From: Nelumbo lutea
Lineage: Eukaryota; Streptophyta; Magnoliopsida; Proteales; Nelumbonaceae
Direction of reading: 5' to 3'
Length of the DNA stretch: 64,000 nt
NCBI GenBank assembly: GCA_022828595.1
Contig: JAKGHH010000004.1
Location: 80,814,270-80,878,269, forward strand
In this document: positions 44,656 through 55,921 of the stretch, piece by piece
Layout of the letters: each line of letters opens with the position of its first letter
Position numbering within the stretch: position 1 is the stretch's first letter
Position numbers and translations under genes: made by a program
Notes under the pieces: model-generated
Told to the model about the DNA's origin: nothing
What the model saw: only the letters and a program-made list of their open reading frames with translations
Databases searched by the model: none

Positions 44656-45175
44656 ATATGAGACCTCCCCGAAAAGTGAAAGAGATTTAGAGGCTAAACG
44701 GCAGAATAGCTGCTCTAAGTCGTTTCATGTCTAAATCAGCAAACCATTGCCTGCCCTTCTTCAAGGCAATAAAAGGCAAAAATTTTGAGTGGAACCAGGA
44801 ATGCTAGCTTGCGATGTTTTAGAATTGTACCTCCCGGCAAGCGACGAAGTGGTCAGTTCGGTACTGGTAAAGGAAGCAGTTTGGGTCCAACTACCCATCT
44901 ACTATGTTAGTAAGATATTGTAGGGTGCAGAAACAAGAAATCCGAAGATAGAAAAGTTAGCCTATGCGCTGGTCATTGCGGCCCACAAACTCCGTCCGTA
45001 TTTCGAAGCCCATACCATCATCGTCCTCACTGACAAACCCTTGAGACAAGTATTACTCAGGCCCGAGGTCTCTGGTCGATTGATGAAGTGGGCCATCAAA
45101 CTCAATGAGTACGACCTCCAGTACAAGCCACGAACCACTATCAAAGCTCAAGCCTTGGTGGATTTTGTTGCATAA
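44656..45175 (+). pseudogene. Ty3 RNase H region of the Tat-type element, decayed
   Basis: In changing frames the stretch shows 'YYVSKIL', 'KLAYALVIAAHKLRPYFEAH', 'IIVLTDKPLRQVL', 'RLMKWAIKLNEYDLQYKPR' and 'QALVDF', the usual Ty3 RNase H and connection sequence. Several stops and indels are present in its first half. Confidence 0.85.
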
Positions 45176-45178
45176 TGC

Positions 45179-45886
45179 ATGTTTAGCTCCGAGGTTCTCA
45201 GCCCAATTGAGCACGAGGCTCCCAATTTGAGTGAGCTCGGTGCTCCCAGGCAGGTTGAGTCCGAGCCCTGTGAGGTCGCACCTAGTTCAGTATCTCTCCT
45301 GGTTAGGCCAAGTGCGAACTGGGATGAAGAGCCCTGGATCCTTCACGTAGATGGCTCCTCAAATCAGCAAGGCAGCGGAGCTAGTGTAGTTCTCCACGGT
45401 CCGAGTGGCATGAAACTGGAGTACGCACTACGCTTCAAGTTCGCGGCATCCAACAATGAGGCAGAATACGAGGCGTTGATAGCCGGGCTAGCCCTGGTGC
45501 AAGAGGTAAAGGCAAAACACGTAGTTACTTGCAGCAAATCCCAACTTGTGGTCAACCAAGTTATAGGGGAATACGAAGCCCATGAGCCAACTATGATCGC
45601 CTACTTGGCAAATGTAAAAGAGGCTCTGCTTAGCTTTCAGTCACACTTCATCAAGCAAATACCGAGGTCAGAGAACGCTGAGGTCGACGCCCTATCCCGG
45701 CTAGCCAGCACCAGTGACAACACCATGAGAACTGTGTACATAGAGGACTTACCTCGGCCTAGCATTCTCCGGGGGGTAGAGGAGGTCGCTCCTGTCGTCC
45801 AAGCAGAGTCAAGTTGGATTGATCCACTCGCGAGCTTCCTGCTACATGGAACCTCCCCGCAAACCGCAATACTGCCAGGAGGGTAG
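45179..45886 (+). pseudogene. Second (archaeal-type) RNase H of the Tat-type element
   Basis: The 235-residue frame has 'LHVDGSSNQQGSGASVVLHG', 'ASNNEAEYEALIAGLAL', 'CSKSQLVVNQVIGEYEA' and 'IKQIPRSENAEVDALSRLAS'. First D and E motifs are kept, but the third motif (normally SDSQLVV) reads SKSQLVV, so a catalytic aspartate is replaced by lysine. This extra RNase H is the marker of the Tat lineage. Confidence 0.88.
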
Positions 45887-45889
45887 AGC

Positions 45890-46865
45890 GCCAGGCAGCC
45901 AAGTACGTCATGATAGACGGACGGTTGTACCGAAGATCCTACACGCTCCCCTACCTGCGCTGCTTGCGGCCTCCCGAAGCCGAGCTCGTACTCCACGACA
46001 TTCATGAAGGCCTATGTGGTGGACACCTGGGGGCAGGGTCGTCACCTAGAAAGCACTACTACAGGGGTATTATTGGCCAACAATGAAAGCAAATGTCATC
46101 AGGCTAGTCAGGAAGTGCGAGAAGTGTCAGAAGCATGTCAATATTCACCACCAGCCCGCCACCGACCTCAAGTACCTCACCAGCCCGTGGCCCTTCGCAC
46201 AATGGGGTATCGACCTACTCGGGCCATTCCCGCCAGCAACAGGAGGAAGGAAGTTCCTAGTAGTGGCAGTAGACTACTTCACCAAGTGGGTTGAAGCTGA
46301 AACTCTCGTAACCATCACAACTCGAAATGTCCAGAACTTCTTCTGGAAGAACATAGTGTGCCGCTTCGGGCTACCTCGAGTGTTGATCTCCTACAATGGC
46401 AAGCAATTCAAAGACATCAAATTCCATGAGTGGTGCCAAGAGATGGGGATCCGATAAAACTTCACGTCGGTTGCGCACCCACAAGCAAACGATCAGGTAG
46501 AAGTCATGAACAAAGCTATCATCCGTGGACTAAAAGCCAGGCTAGACCGAGCTAAAGGGTTATGGGCAGACGAGCTACCCAGCGTCCTATGGGCATACCG
46601 AACTACAGAGGAGACTGCCACCAGAGAAACTCCCTTCAACCTCACCTATGGCACGGAGGCAGTCATCCCAGCCGAAATCGAAATCCCCTCACTTTGGTTG
46701 GAAGCATACAACGACAATACTAATAACGATGAGCTACGTACCAACCTTGATCTACTTGACGATGATAAAGGGATGGAAAGAAAGGTGCAACCCGGCAACA
46801 AGCTACTCCTGGAATATCACGATCACGTTGGGACCATGCTCCCAAGGAAAGTCGCCCGAGGGTAA
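45890..46865 (+). pseudogene. Integrase of the Tat-type element, catalytic residue lost
   Basis: The zinc-finger part is frame-broken near 45900-46080. The core 'VRKCEKCQKHVNIHHQPA', 'WGIDLLGPFPPATGG', 'VVAVDYFTKWVEAE', 'FGLPRVLISYNGKQF', then 'AHPQANDQVEVMNKAI' and 'LWAYRTTEETATRETPFNLT' follow Ty3 integrase. The second catalytic aspartate (SDNG) is a tyrosine (SYNG), and a TAA stop falls after 'MGIR' at 46455. It ends with the usual C-terminal segment and a stop at ~46865. Confidence 0.9.
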
Positions 46866-47613
46866 AATATAAGTATACTCCCCGGGCAGGTTATACTGAG
46901 CGATAAGAGACCAAAGTCTCTCGGGCGTCATAGTGAAAGGTCCAAACTTATCTGGCACTCGACCTCGATGGGAGGTGGATGCCAAGCTACCCGAGGTGAC
47001 TCGGCCTATGGGCTCGAACTCGAGCTCTACCTCGGGTCCCGCCTCGAACTCACTAAGGCTGTTAGGGGCAGCAACTTGGTTTGTAGAACTAGCATCTGAC
47101 CCCCCAGAAGACTATCTAAACTACCCGACCTAGACATTGAATCCAAAAGAAGGCTGAGGACTCACCGGGGAAAAGCTATCGGACTATGAAGAATGACGCG
47201 AGTTGACAGCCTTGGACGCGAGCTCAAGAAACGAATGCTGAAGAATGGCGAAGGAAAGTGACCAGGGGCTCCCCACTATTTATAGCCATTGTACTCGTGC
47301 ATCAACGGCCAAGATCAAAACCATCCAACGGCTCCCCGCAAAACCCGCTGCACACCCCCCGAGGAGAAGCCAGTTTAGCATGCATTTTCGACATTCAAAA
47401 TTTTAAAATTGTTTGGCGTCCGCACGTGAGCTGCATGCAACCTGGGATTGACCCCTGCTCGAACCAAGCCGACCCTGATCGGACCAAAAACACAAGCAAG
47501 TCATACCGGAGAAGCTCCAAACCAAGGCCAAAGCGTCACGAGGCAAATCCACCCGTCATCCCGTGAACTCCCCACGCCAGGTCAGGACCCCAGGCATGGG
47601 GAGTAGGGGTAAT
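46866..47613 (+). other. 3' untranslated part of the Tat-type element
   Basis: Between integrase and the 3' LTR; ends in the purine-rich GGGGAGTAGGGGTAAT. Small open frames only. Confidence 0.6.
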
Positions 47614-48422
47614 TGATGGAGGGAGATTTGGCCCGACCCCTTGGCCACGCGAGACGTGGAAGCAACCGAGAGTGACCTAGCAGAAGATCCAGCTCGACAC
47701 GATAGTGGGCCCATGACCCGGGCTCCCCAAGAAAGAACCCGAGCTCTCCCTTGGAGGTCCTGAGCCTTACAAGAAGCGCAAAGGGCAAAAACCCGAGCTG
47801 ACCCACCCTGGGGCAATTCAGGCCACACTTCTATCCGAACTCAAGACTTCACCTCGCACACCACTTTGACTCCAAGTCGCATGACTGAACAACTGTACTT
47901 GATGCCTAGGAAGCCCATACGCGAAGGCGGCATGCTTGACTGATTAGGGGCCCGACACATGACAGCTGCCCTCCAACGGCCACCTGCCCTCCAACGGCCA
48001 CCTGCCAAAGCCATCTCAGACGTGGCAGAGACGGCCTTGACAAGGAAGACAATAGCGGTTATGACACCCAAACTGGCAACTGGCAGAGGCTATGACACCC
48101 GAACTGGCATCTGGTAGAGATGATGACACCCGATCTGACGGAGGTGATGATGCCCGATCTGGCAGAGGTATGGGAGTGAGTGTACTAGGGTAATTATAAA
48201 AGGCCCCCTTCCCCCAAAGAATGAGGTATGCGATATTTTGTGCTTTTTGGTCTTGTAGTCTCTCATTTCCCTTGCCTTCTCAAGAGCACTAACTTGAGCT
48301 TCTGAGTGTTTCAACTAGGTTCCTCCCTGGAAGTCTCCATTTTCTTCCTTGTTTCAGGCACCTCCAATTTCATCAAAGGCAAGGTAACTGGCAGCTAGGA
48401 CCGATCGGATTGCGCATCATCA
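47614..48422 (+). repeat. 3' LTR of the Tat-type element
   Basis: Same start (TGATGGAGGGAG) and end (CATCATCA) as the 5' LTR, with a shorter short-unit array at about 48055-48170 and an extra partial duplication (CCTCCAACGGCCACCTGCC twice near 47970-48005). Confidence 0.93.
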
Positions 48423-51400
48423 GGACTTTAATGTCACCCCTTGATATTGGTGCAGTGCTTGGTGCAGCCATTACCTTAAAAGGTAGTTTCCCTTTCCTTC
48501 TTCTCGACTTTGGGGTGTAACGAAGCACGAGGGTGATTGGTTACAAGGAGAGGGAGTCAATGATGGAGTTATTGGCAAAGTAACAGATGCATATTGGTTT
48601 TCTAAAGGCTTTTTGTCACCACTTGAAGATGCATTTTCTTCTTCATGTGTTGTCTTCCTTTTCTTTCCAGACCTTCATTGTGGAAGGTTTTAGCACAGAG
48701 ATAGGAAGAGCTTCTGAGATGACCTTGCTAGCCTAGAACTTTGCATCAGCAAAATGTGCTTTAGCTTTGTTGAAAGGCTCTAGTTCGGCGACTACTTTCC
48801 TCAGTGTTCCATTATGGTAGTATTTCAAGCATGGGTGCCATGTTGAAGGAACCACTCCTATCTCATGTAACCAAGGACATCCCAAAAGTAATTGGTATGA
48901 TATATTGGTGTCAATGACATGCAGAAAGGTCAAAAATGTCAAGTCCCCTATTTCTATCTTGAGATGCACTATGCCCACATCACGTTGCCCTTTTGATTAA
49001 AGCCTTGGATTGTCAACTTGCTCTTTAACGATTCATCCTTGTCAATTACAAGTTGCTTCATAGTGGAGACTAACAATGTTGACGATAAATCCACAATAAA
49101 TGAGGATATGTGACATTTTCTGTTCATGAACATATCCAGCAACACATAAGGGTCTGTGTGTGGACGTGACCCAACTTGTAAATCCTCATCTGTAAAGGTA
49201 ATTGTTGCCATGCAATCTGTGCAGTCATCTCCTTTTAGTACTTTGCTTTGATACTTGTTGGGGAGAATTAGGGTCTTTGCCATCTCAGTTGCTTTGCTAC
49301 TTCTTTATCACACATGTGATGCTATTGAAGAAGTCTTGTCGTGTTTTTGTCCTCGTTAGATGAAGCTTCTTCTATTGATGGTGATGTTTTCTCTTCATCA
49401 ACTGTCACCACGTATGTTGTTACACACTCCTTTGGGAAAAGTTATCTAGGCATGAACTCCCAAAGGGTTATTAGAGTTGGATGAGGTTGTTGAAGCATTC
49501 CTCCTCACTAGCTGGCAGTACCCAAGGTGCTTTCTTTTTTGGCACTTTCTTCTTCTTAGAAGCGTTGTGTACTCGTCGCCTACTAGTCCGCTTTAGTCTA
49601 ATTGACGTAAGGACGACAGGATGATGAGCCTTGTTTTTAATCCAAGAGACGATGATCCATCCAATCTCGTCTTGAGAAGATGTTCATGAGTCACTTGAGT
49701 AGATGGAGATAGTATTGCCCCCATTCGAAATGACCCCTTTAAATTGGTGGCATACATTCTCCTTGGGTTTCTTACTAGTGAAGGTGGACCAACCATCTTT
49801 TATCTCATCTTCTGAAACATACGACTCTTCCCAATAGTCTAGGTCATCAGTCATCAGCTCATAGAGAGTTGGAGTGTTGGGATTCCCAAACCTTGGCATG
49901 TCATGATAGGCATAAACAATGGTCACCTCTTGATCAACAATAAATTGGATAGAATTGCCCCCTTTTAGAGGGATACTGTAGGAAAAGCCATTGTTGGGGG
50001 GTTCAACTACCTTGCCCCCAGTCTCCATAATTTGAGGAAAATCCACTAAGTTGTGTTGTGGTGTTAACTTCTCTTATGCTGGTGTAGAGTTTTTTGAGGT
50101 CTAGACACTCATTGTAGATTGAGCAAAGGAGGAAGAACCTGTAAAGGGTTGCAATGGTACTGGGTCAAAAGACCCAAAAGTCACCATGGTGACATTAGTA
50201 GTAGCGAAATTGTCACCAAGATCTAACTCGATCTTTCCTTGTTTTGTGAGATGAAGTATTTTGTCCTTCAAGACAAAACACTTTTTAATTGGATGACTTA
50301 TCATCCGATGGTACTAGCAATACTTGGGGTTGGTCACACGTCTTTGCTTTTTAGGTTGCTTGAGCGGTGGAAGCTCAATCAACTTTGATTGGAGTAGTTA
50401 GATGAGCATTTTTGGAACCTCAGAGTCAAGGAATGGATACTCCTTCTCTTCTAGTTCCTTTAGAGTAGGCCTAGACTTCTCTTAGCCTTGGTTTGCAAAA
50501 TATTTTACTTTAATCTCCTTCTTCTTCTTGCTGGAGATCTTAATTGGTGTATGATAGTATTCATGACTTCCTTTCCTTTGGAGGAGGAGGAGGACTTAAG
50601 GTCCTTCTTGACTAACTGGATCTTCAAGTCATGAACTCGAGTAGCTAATTCTTTGAAAGTGGTAGGCATGTTCCCTTTTGGACGCATGTGTCTATGGCAA
50701 ATGATTAACTAATTTGTTCCTTGCACTGAAGGGCGGGGTTTCTCCACCACTTGATTAACTAACTAATCAATGATGAACTCTTCCTTTCTTTTCCTTGTAG
50801 TGGAGAGTTCTGGAAGTCCAACAGTTCATCGTGTATAGTAGAAGCGAGTAAGGAATTCCCCCTCAAGCTGGTCCCAACTATCAACGGAGCCTGGCTAGAG
50901 GTTGGTGTACCCATTAAATGTTGTAGACTTGAAGGAGCGAACAAATTGCTTCACCATTTGGTCACCATAGGTTCTCGCATAGTTGCAAGTTTCGATGAAG
51001 TGGGCTATCTACTGCTTCGGATTGCCCTTCTTGTCGAATTGTTGGAACTTAGGATGTCGATAGCTGACTGGCATGCACATCTCATTAATGCGACGAGTGT
51101 ATGGTTTGGAATACACTAGAGAGGTCTGTGGAACTCCTCCATATTGAACCCTTATTGTGTCAGTGATCATATACTAGAGTTATTGTATCATTAGAGAAGC
51201 GTCAAAGACTTAGGTGGTGTCTTGCATCTTGTTTTGCACTATGACACGATCATGCTCTTCTTGTTGTTGCTTCAGTTTTTTTTGGAGATTAGGAGTCATT
51301 AGAGGAGTGAATCCTGGAGGGTAAGAAGGTCCTTGACTGGATTTTGCTTGGCGGTTTTATATCTCTAGTTTGTTCATCAAGAAGGCAATTTGGAGATCTT

Positions 51401-51872
51401 TCTCAATGTTGGAGCTGTTGAGGTTATCAATGGCTCCAATCATCTTTTAGAGTCGTTCTTCCATTGTCGCAGCTTTTGTCTTCATCACCAGTACGATGCC
51501 ATAGAAATAGAGTAGGAGTTGTATGATAGAGTGGAGTAAGACTCCATCTTCAACGCAATGTTGGATTGGTTATCTGAGAGAAAGTGTTTTTTTCCCTTTA
51601 AATCATAGTGCAAAGCGTTGAAAAGGCTTTCCGTCTACAGAGTAGTCACCTTGGTGATTTTCCATGTTGAGAGCTCCACTAGAGACGATAATTGCACTTT
51701 GTTGGATTTCGCCATGGCACATGTGGCAAGACAGTTGTAGGAAGAATCAAAAGTGCTAGAGGACTTCTGGAAGGAAGTTGTAGCCTTTTTGGTAGCCATT
51801 GAATGACTATTGTTGTTGTTGGCTTGAAAGATAAGAAGAAGAGAGGGTCCTACCAGGCATGCCAGAAATTTG
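48423..51872 (-). mobile_element. Ty3/gypsy gag-protease piece, reversed and truncated
   Basis: On the minus strand, low coordinates are downstream. A retropepsin-like region (48978-48733, 'LLGCPWLHEIGVVPST', 'YYHNGTLRKVVAE') and a preceding piece (49283-48969, ending 'LTIQGFNQKGNVMWA') follow gag-like parts with 'ISHPIKKCFVLKDKI' (about 50304). The arrangement is that of plant gypsy polyproteins. RT, RNase H and integrase are absent: the piece stops at 48423, exactly where the Tat element's 3' LTR ends. Confidence 0.8.
48733..48978 (-). pseudogene. Retropepsin-like domain of the reversed gypsy piece
   Basis: The 81-residue frame 'MGIVHLKIEIGDLTFLTFLH', 'VIDTNISYQLLLGCPWLH', ending 'HFADAKF', matches the C-terminal half of gypsy aspartic proteases (V.D...SYN.LLGRPW.H). 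It lies in frame fragments with no intact polyprotein. Confidence 0.8.
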
Positions 51873-52430
51873 TTGACACAAATTTTGTGTATTTGATTAA
51901 CACAAAATATGGAGACAAATTACAAAAATGAATTTGTAATAAAAAAATACAAGGGAGTTGAATTCTCTTTGATTTCTACTTGATGGTGTGAGCAACCTCT
52001 GATTAACGGTCGAATTTGGTAAAGACAAGAGTTATTGTCGTGTTTCTTGTACTTCTTGAAGTGTTGATATAGATCCCTTGATTTTGGTGCTTTGGGAGAT
52101 TTTATGCAGATTTCTTCATGACGGGCTTCGCGCTTGATTAGCTGTGAATGATGCTTCTCTAAGAATGGCCTTTTTGTGGTGGTTTGATCTTCTTGGGAGA
52201 GCTTGAATCTAATTGTGTTGTTGAGAATGAAGAAGCTTTTCTCTTCTTTCTTTTTTCTTGATCTTATAGTTGTTGGAGTTTGCAGGAGCTTGTGGTTGCT
52301 TACAATCTTCAAGTGTTGGTGTGTGAGAGCTTCTTGCAATGTAATTGTTGAAAAAGAAAAATATGCCTCTTTCTTCTTAAGAAAGGCTATTTATAGCCAA
52401 GGGTTAGGACTGCCACCTCAACTCACTTAG
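51873..52430 (-). repeat. LTR (at least part) of the reversed gypsy piece
   Basis: On the plus strand it begins TGTTGACACAAATTTTGTG next to the region where a primer-binding site would sit (minus strand ..GTGTCAACA then AATTTCTGGCATGCC). A TATA-like GGCTATAAATAGCC on the minus strand lies near 52386-52399. The outer end of the LTR was not located and may lie as far as ~53.2 kb. Confidence 0.55.
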
Positions 52431-52759
52431 CTAACCAATCCCATGCGGGTGGGGTGTTAGGTTAGGATTAAATCCTATAAATGCACCATTATGTAGGAGT
52501 TAGTGGTCTTGCCAATGGGACCACCCTATTACAATAGGAAATGATCCATATTGGACTCAGTACACTTGGATACTTGAGCCACTAAGTCACATTTATGTAG
52601 ACCTGGACCTTGGGCGAATGGAGGCCCATATTAACTTGAGAGGGCTACCATGTATATTAAGCCCATTTATTTGGTTTAAATATTCACATGTCTACACATG
52701 CGCTATTGCAATCACATGACCTCTATCAAGTTTTCAAAATGGTTTTGTAATATGTTTTC

Positions 52760-53230
52760 AACATTAAACATCAACAATCAAAATCCATATTAACTTAGTA
52801 AACTTCCATCAAATATTGAAATCAAATAACTAATGTGAATGTCAAAACCCATTAAACTTTCAACAAATAATAAATTCAAAATTCATATAAACTCAAAATA
52901 TATAAGCTTTCATCAAAATTACTAAGTTGAACTCCAACATCAACTTTTAAAAATCAAAATCATATAAACTCAATAATTTTTTATCAAATATTAGAAATCA
53001 AAATCTATAAGCTTTCATCAAATTACTAATTTGAACTTCAATATTAACTATCAAAAATCAAAACCCATATAAACTCAATAAGTTTTATAGAATCGAAACC
53101 CATAAGCTTTCATCAAATAACAAATTCAAACTTCATAACATCAACAACCAAAAATCAAAATCCATAAAAACTTAACAAGCTTTATCAAATAACAAATTTC
53201 TAGACTCTTTCAAATCCTTCAAATTGACAC
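52760..53230 (+). repeat. Degenerate AT-rich tandem repeat, ~75-105-bp units
   Basis: The phrase ATAAGCTTTCATCAAAT recurs at about 52902, 53007 and 53102, with AAATCAAAATCCATATAAAC-like and ACTTCAATATTAACT-like phrases between. No gene is seen in 52431-53495 otherwise. Confidence 0.65.
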
Positions 53231-53495
53231 ATTAATCATCAACTACTAGCTTTTTTTGGGATGACACCACTATGTTCTTCTTGTGTTTGTTTGACAGCTG
53301 CAATTGCCTTCAAGGGCTTAGGATGGTACTACACCTTCCAAGTAAAGGCTTTGCACTACATCTACATCAACTTCAACCTTAACTGAAATTTCAACAACGA
53401 AATTTCCTACTCTAACCTGTTATTCCTCACAAAAATCTTCATATACTTCTTTTTCTTTATTGTTTGGTAGTTTGCTACCTCCAACAAAAAGGACA

Positions 53496-55050
53496 ACTGT
53501 CAATACCAAATTTTTTCTCGATCCCTTCACCCTACCCCTTCTTACCCTCCTTTTAGACTCCAAAACTTAGAATCACAACCATATTAAATTGAGACTTTAC
53601 AAAGCCAAAATTCACTCTTTTGACACAATCTATATGACAAATGAAAACCTCAAGATCAACATTGATGTCTAATCAAATATGGCCTACAAACTTAAGAAGC
53701 TATAAATTAGTCACGCATCCACCATTCATCATGCCAAGTTCCTTTGTAATGGCCCTGATCCAATGCATTCATCACCTCAATATCATTGAAATACAATCAA
53801 CTAGCAAATCCCATTGTCGGTCTACGATGATCAATTTCAAAAGTGCTAAGGTTCCATTCTGAGAGGCCTATACAACTAGAATTAGAAAACCTAGATTAAC
53901 CATTTTTTCTCATATCAGAACCATCCACTCGACTCTTCACCTTAATCTGTGCTTACCCATCAAATTTCATCTCAAAATTCCCCAGTTTGATCCACCATAA
54001 AGTCAGATCTATTTTAATAAATCTCATTAATTAGAGCTTATCATCTATGACCCCAGTTTCATTTGGCTAATCAAACTACACCACTATGTTTGGAAACTCA
54101 AAAAACCTCGACACATAAAATTCCATGACCAAACTCCTCCATTATACCCTTAAGAAAGTGAGATTTCATTTCAAGCCTTTTCATTAATTGATAAACCATT
54201 GGCTAAAACCTAGACCCAAACCAAATTTGTTAATCTACACCTATGGTCAAAGATTCATCACTTTCATCAGATTCAAGATGTTCAAAAGTGCCTACCCACC
54301 AAATTTCATCTTAAAATTCCCTCGTTTGACCCTTCATCAAAGAAAGATTATATTTTAGCAAATTTCGTTGATTCAAACTTGTCAGCAATAGATCTTTATC
54401 ATTTCAATCATATTAAACCAATTAGACCTCACCACTATGTTTAGAAACCCAAAAAACCCCAACATGTCAAATTTCACGTCCTAATTCACCCGTTTGATCA
54501 TTAAATTAGGAAGATGTCATTTCGATGCATGAGATTAAATCGCTACGTCATTTGTCTTTGCTTAAAACCTCAAAAGGGTGATGATTGATGTCAAACCCAT
54601 TCTTAACCTATTCAAACACATGGACCAATAATATTAAGTCTATTAGACCCAAAAAAGTCCAAAAAGCCAAAAAAATCCTCACTTAAAACTGAAAAAAAAT
54701 AATACGACATTTAAAAGTTCATCAAATTTATATTTTTTGCCACTGACAGCCCCAAATATGAAACTACTATGATAGGCACAACCCAAGTTCCCATTGGACA
54801 CACAAAACCCGTGAAATCCACCCCTAAATTGAAGACATCTTTCATTAAAGAGGAAAGCTTGATTGAATACCTTTTTCCTTTGAAAAATCTTTGCCCTTTT
54901 CCTATAAAAACTCTCCTGAAGCCCAAGCCCTTTGATTGGGCTTTCAAAACTCTCCTTTTTCATTTTTCTATAAATAATGATTCAACTCGAGCTCAAGAAG
55001 AGCTAAAGGGGGCTTTTGAGAGGACGGGGTGAATTGGAGAGAGGAGAGAA
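53496..55050 (-). repeat. LTR-type sequence, reversed relative of the 18.7-20.8 kb LTR
   Basis: On the minus strand it ends at 53496 in ..GGTATTGACA, like the TTGGGTGCTGACA end of the forward copy. It shares the 'GTGTGTCCAATGGGAACTTG' and 'GGGGCTGTCAGTGGCAAAAA' segments (54700-54830). A TATA-like TTATTTATAGAAAAAT on the minus strand lies near 54966-54981. The open frames here are inside the LTR and carry no domain. Confidence 0.7.
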
Positions 55051-55921
55051 AAAGCAAAAACCTCATAAGCATTCCCCAACTTCTACAAAACTTTCATTCC
55101 CAGCTCAACCTTTGTAAAACTCCAAATCCATCTATTGTGTTATAAATATGAAATTCACACAAAATCTCTAAGTATTCAAACATTTCAAACCTTCATGGAG
55201 CATTTATTATTCATACTAAGATATTCCCAATACAAGGTGGGATGTGGTTGTGAAGTTCGTGAGGCGCTAGGAGATCCCAGTTTGAAATTCACACCTCTAA
55301 TTAGAGGTATAGTGTGGGTAAAGGGTAATGGGCAGGAAATCCACTTTGATGTACGATTTGGTACAATCCAATCACAACCCTAATAAACTGTTATAAACTA
55401 GATTCTGACGAGTTCTCCGTGCGTGGTCATTATAGGACTGCTGAGTTCACATTAGCCCCCACAAGGGGTGCCCCACAACGTCCTATAACACATCCCAATC
55501 ATGTATTAGGAACATTTCCAAATGATGTCTCATTATTTGTTATACTATCATCCAGAAATATTCTCAATAAACGACTGGGATGTGATGTTGGACGTGTGGG
55601 GCGCCCTTATCTGACTGATGTGATTAGGGAAGCGTTTGGGGCACGTGCTTTTTCTCAAATCTATATACAGAGAGAGTGACGTGGACCAATAGGATTTCCT
55701 CGGCAGAGGGTTTCCACGGGCAGACCAGGAACTAACCGTCTCCGGGAAACTATCGAGAAAAATGGAGCTTTCTAGACCATTCGAACAGAGAAGAAAAAAA
55801 GGAGCTGGTTCTGGGGGCTCAAATTTCCCCCGAACTCTTGGGGTATTTCCGTTATTTAGGGGTTTTACCCATCCGATTTGACCACCGTCTCTGCTTTTTC
55901 GCTCTCAATCTCGAGTTCGAA
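55051..55921. other. Upstream region of the GFA2-like gene
   Basis: No recognised gene. A TATATACAGAG and a CCAAT word lie near 55664 and 55686, which could serve a promoter for the gene starting at 55922. The rest is not assigned. Confidence 0.35.

Larger units (their letters stand above)
40384..48422 (+). mobile_element. Ty3/gypsy Tat-type retrotransposon with both LTRs, decayed
   Basis: Two direct LTRs (40384-41202 and 47614-48422) enclose gag, protease, reverse transcriptase, Ty3 RNase H, a second archaeal-type RNase H and integrase on the plus strand. The segment after the 5' LTR (TTTGGCGCCGTTTGTGGG) is the usual primer-binding area of this group, and the purine tract GGGGAGTAGGGGTAAT precedes the 3' LTR. 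Frameshifts and stops break gag and pol, and active-site residues are lost in protease and integrase. The LTRs differ at many places, so the insertion is not recent. The expected 5-bp target duplication is missing (GGTTA left, GGACT right). Confidence 0.95.

Noticed and set aside
55200..55680. Possible MITE in the GFA2 upstream region (GGGATGTGG and ACACATCCC words)
   Set aside because: The inverted match is too short and no target duplication is visible.
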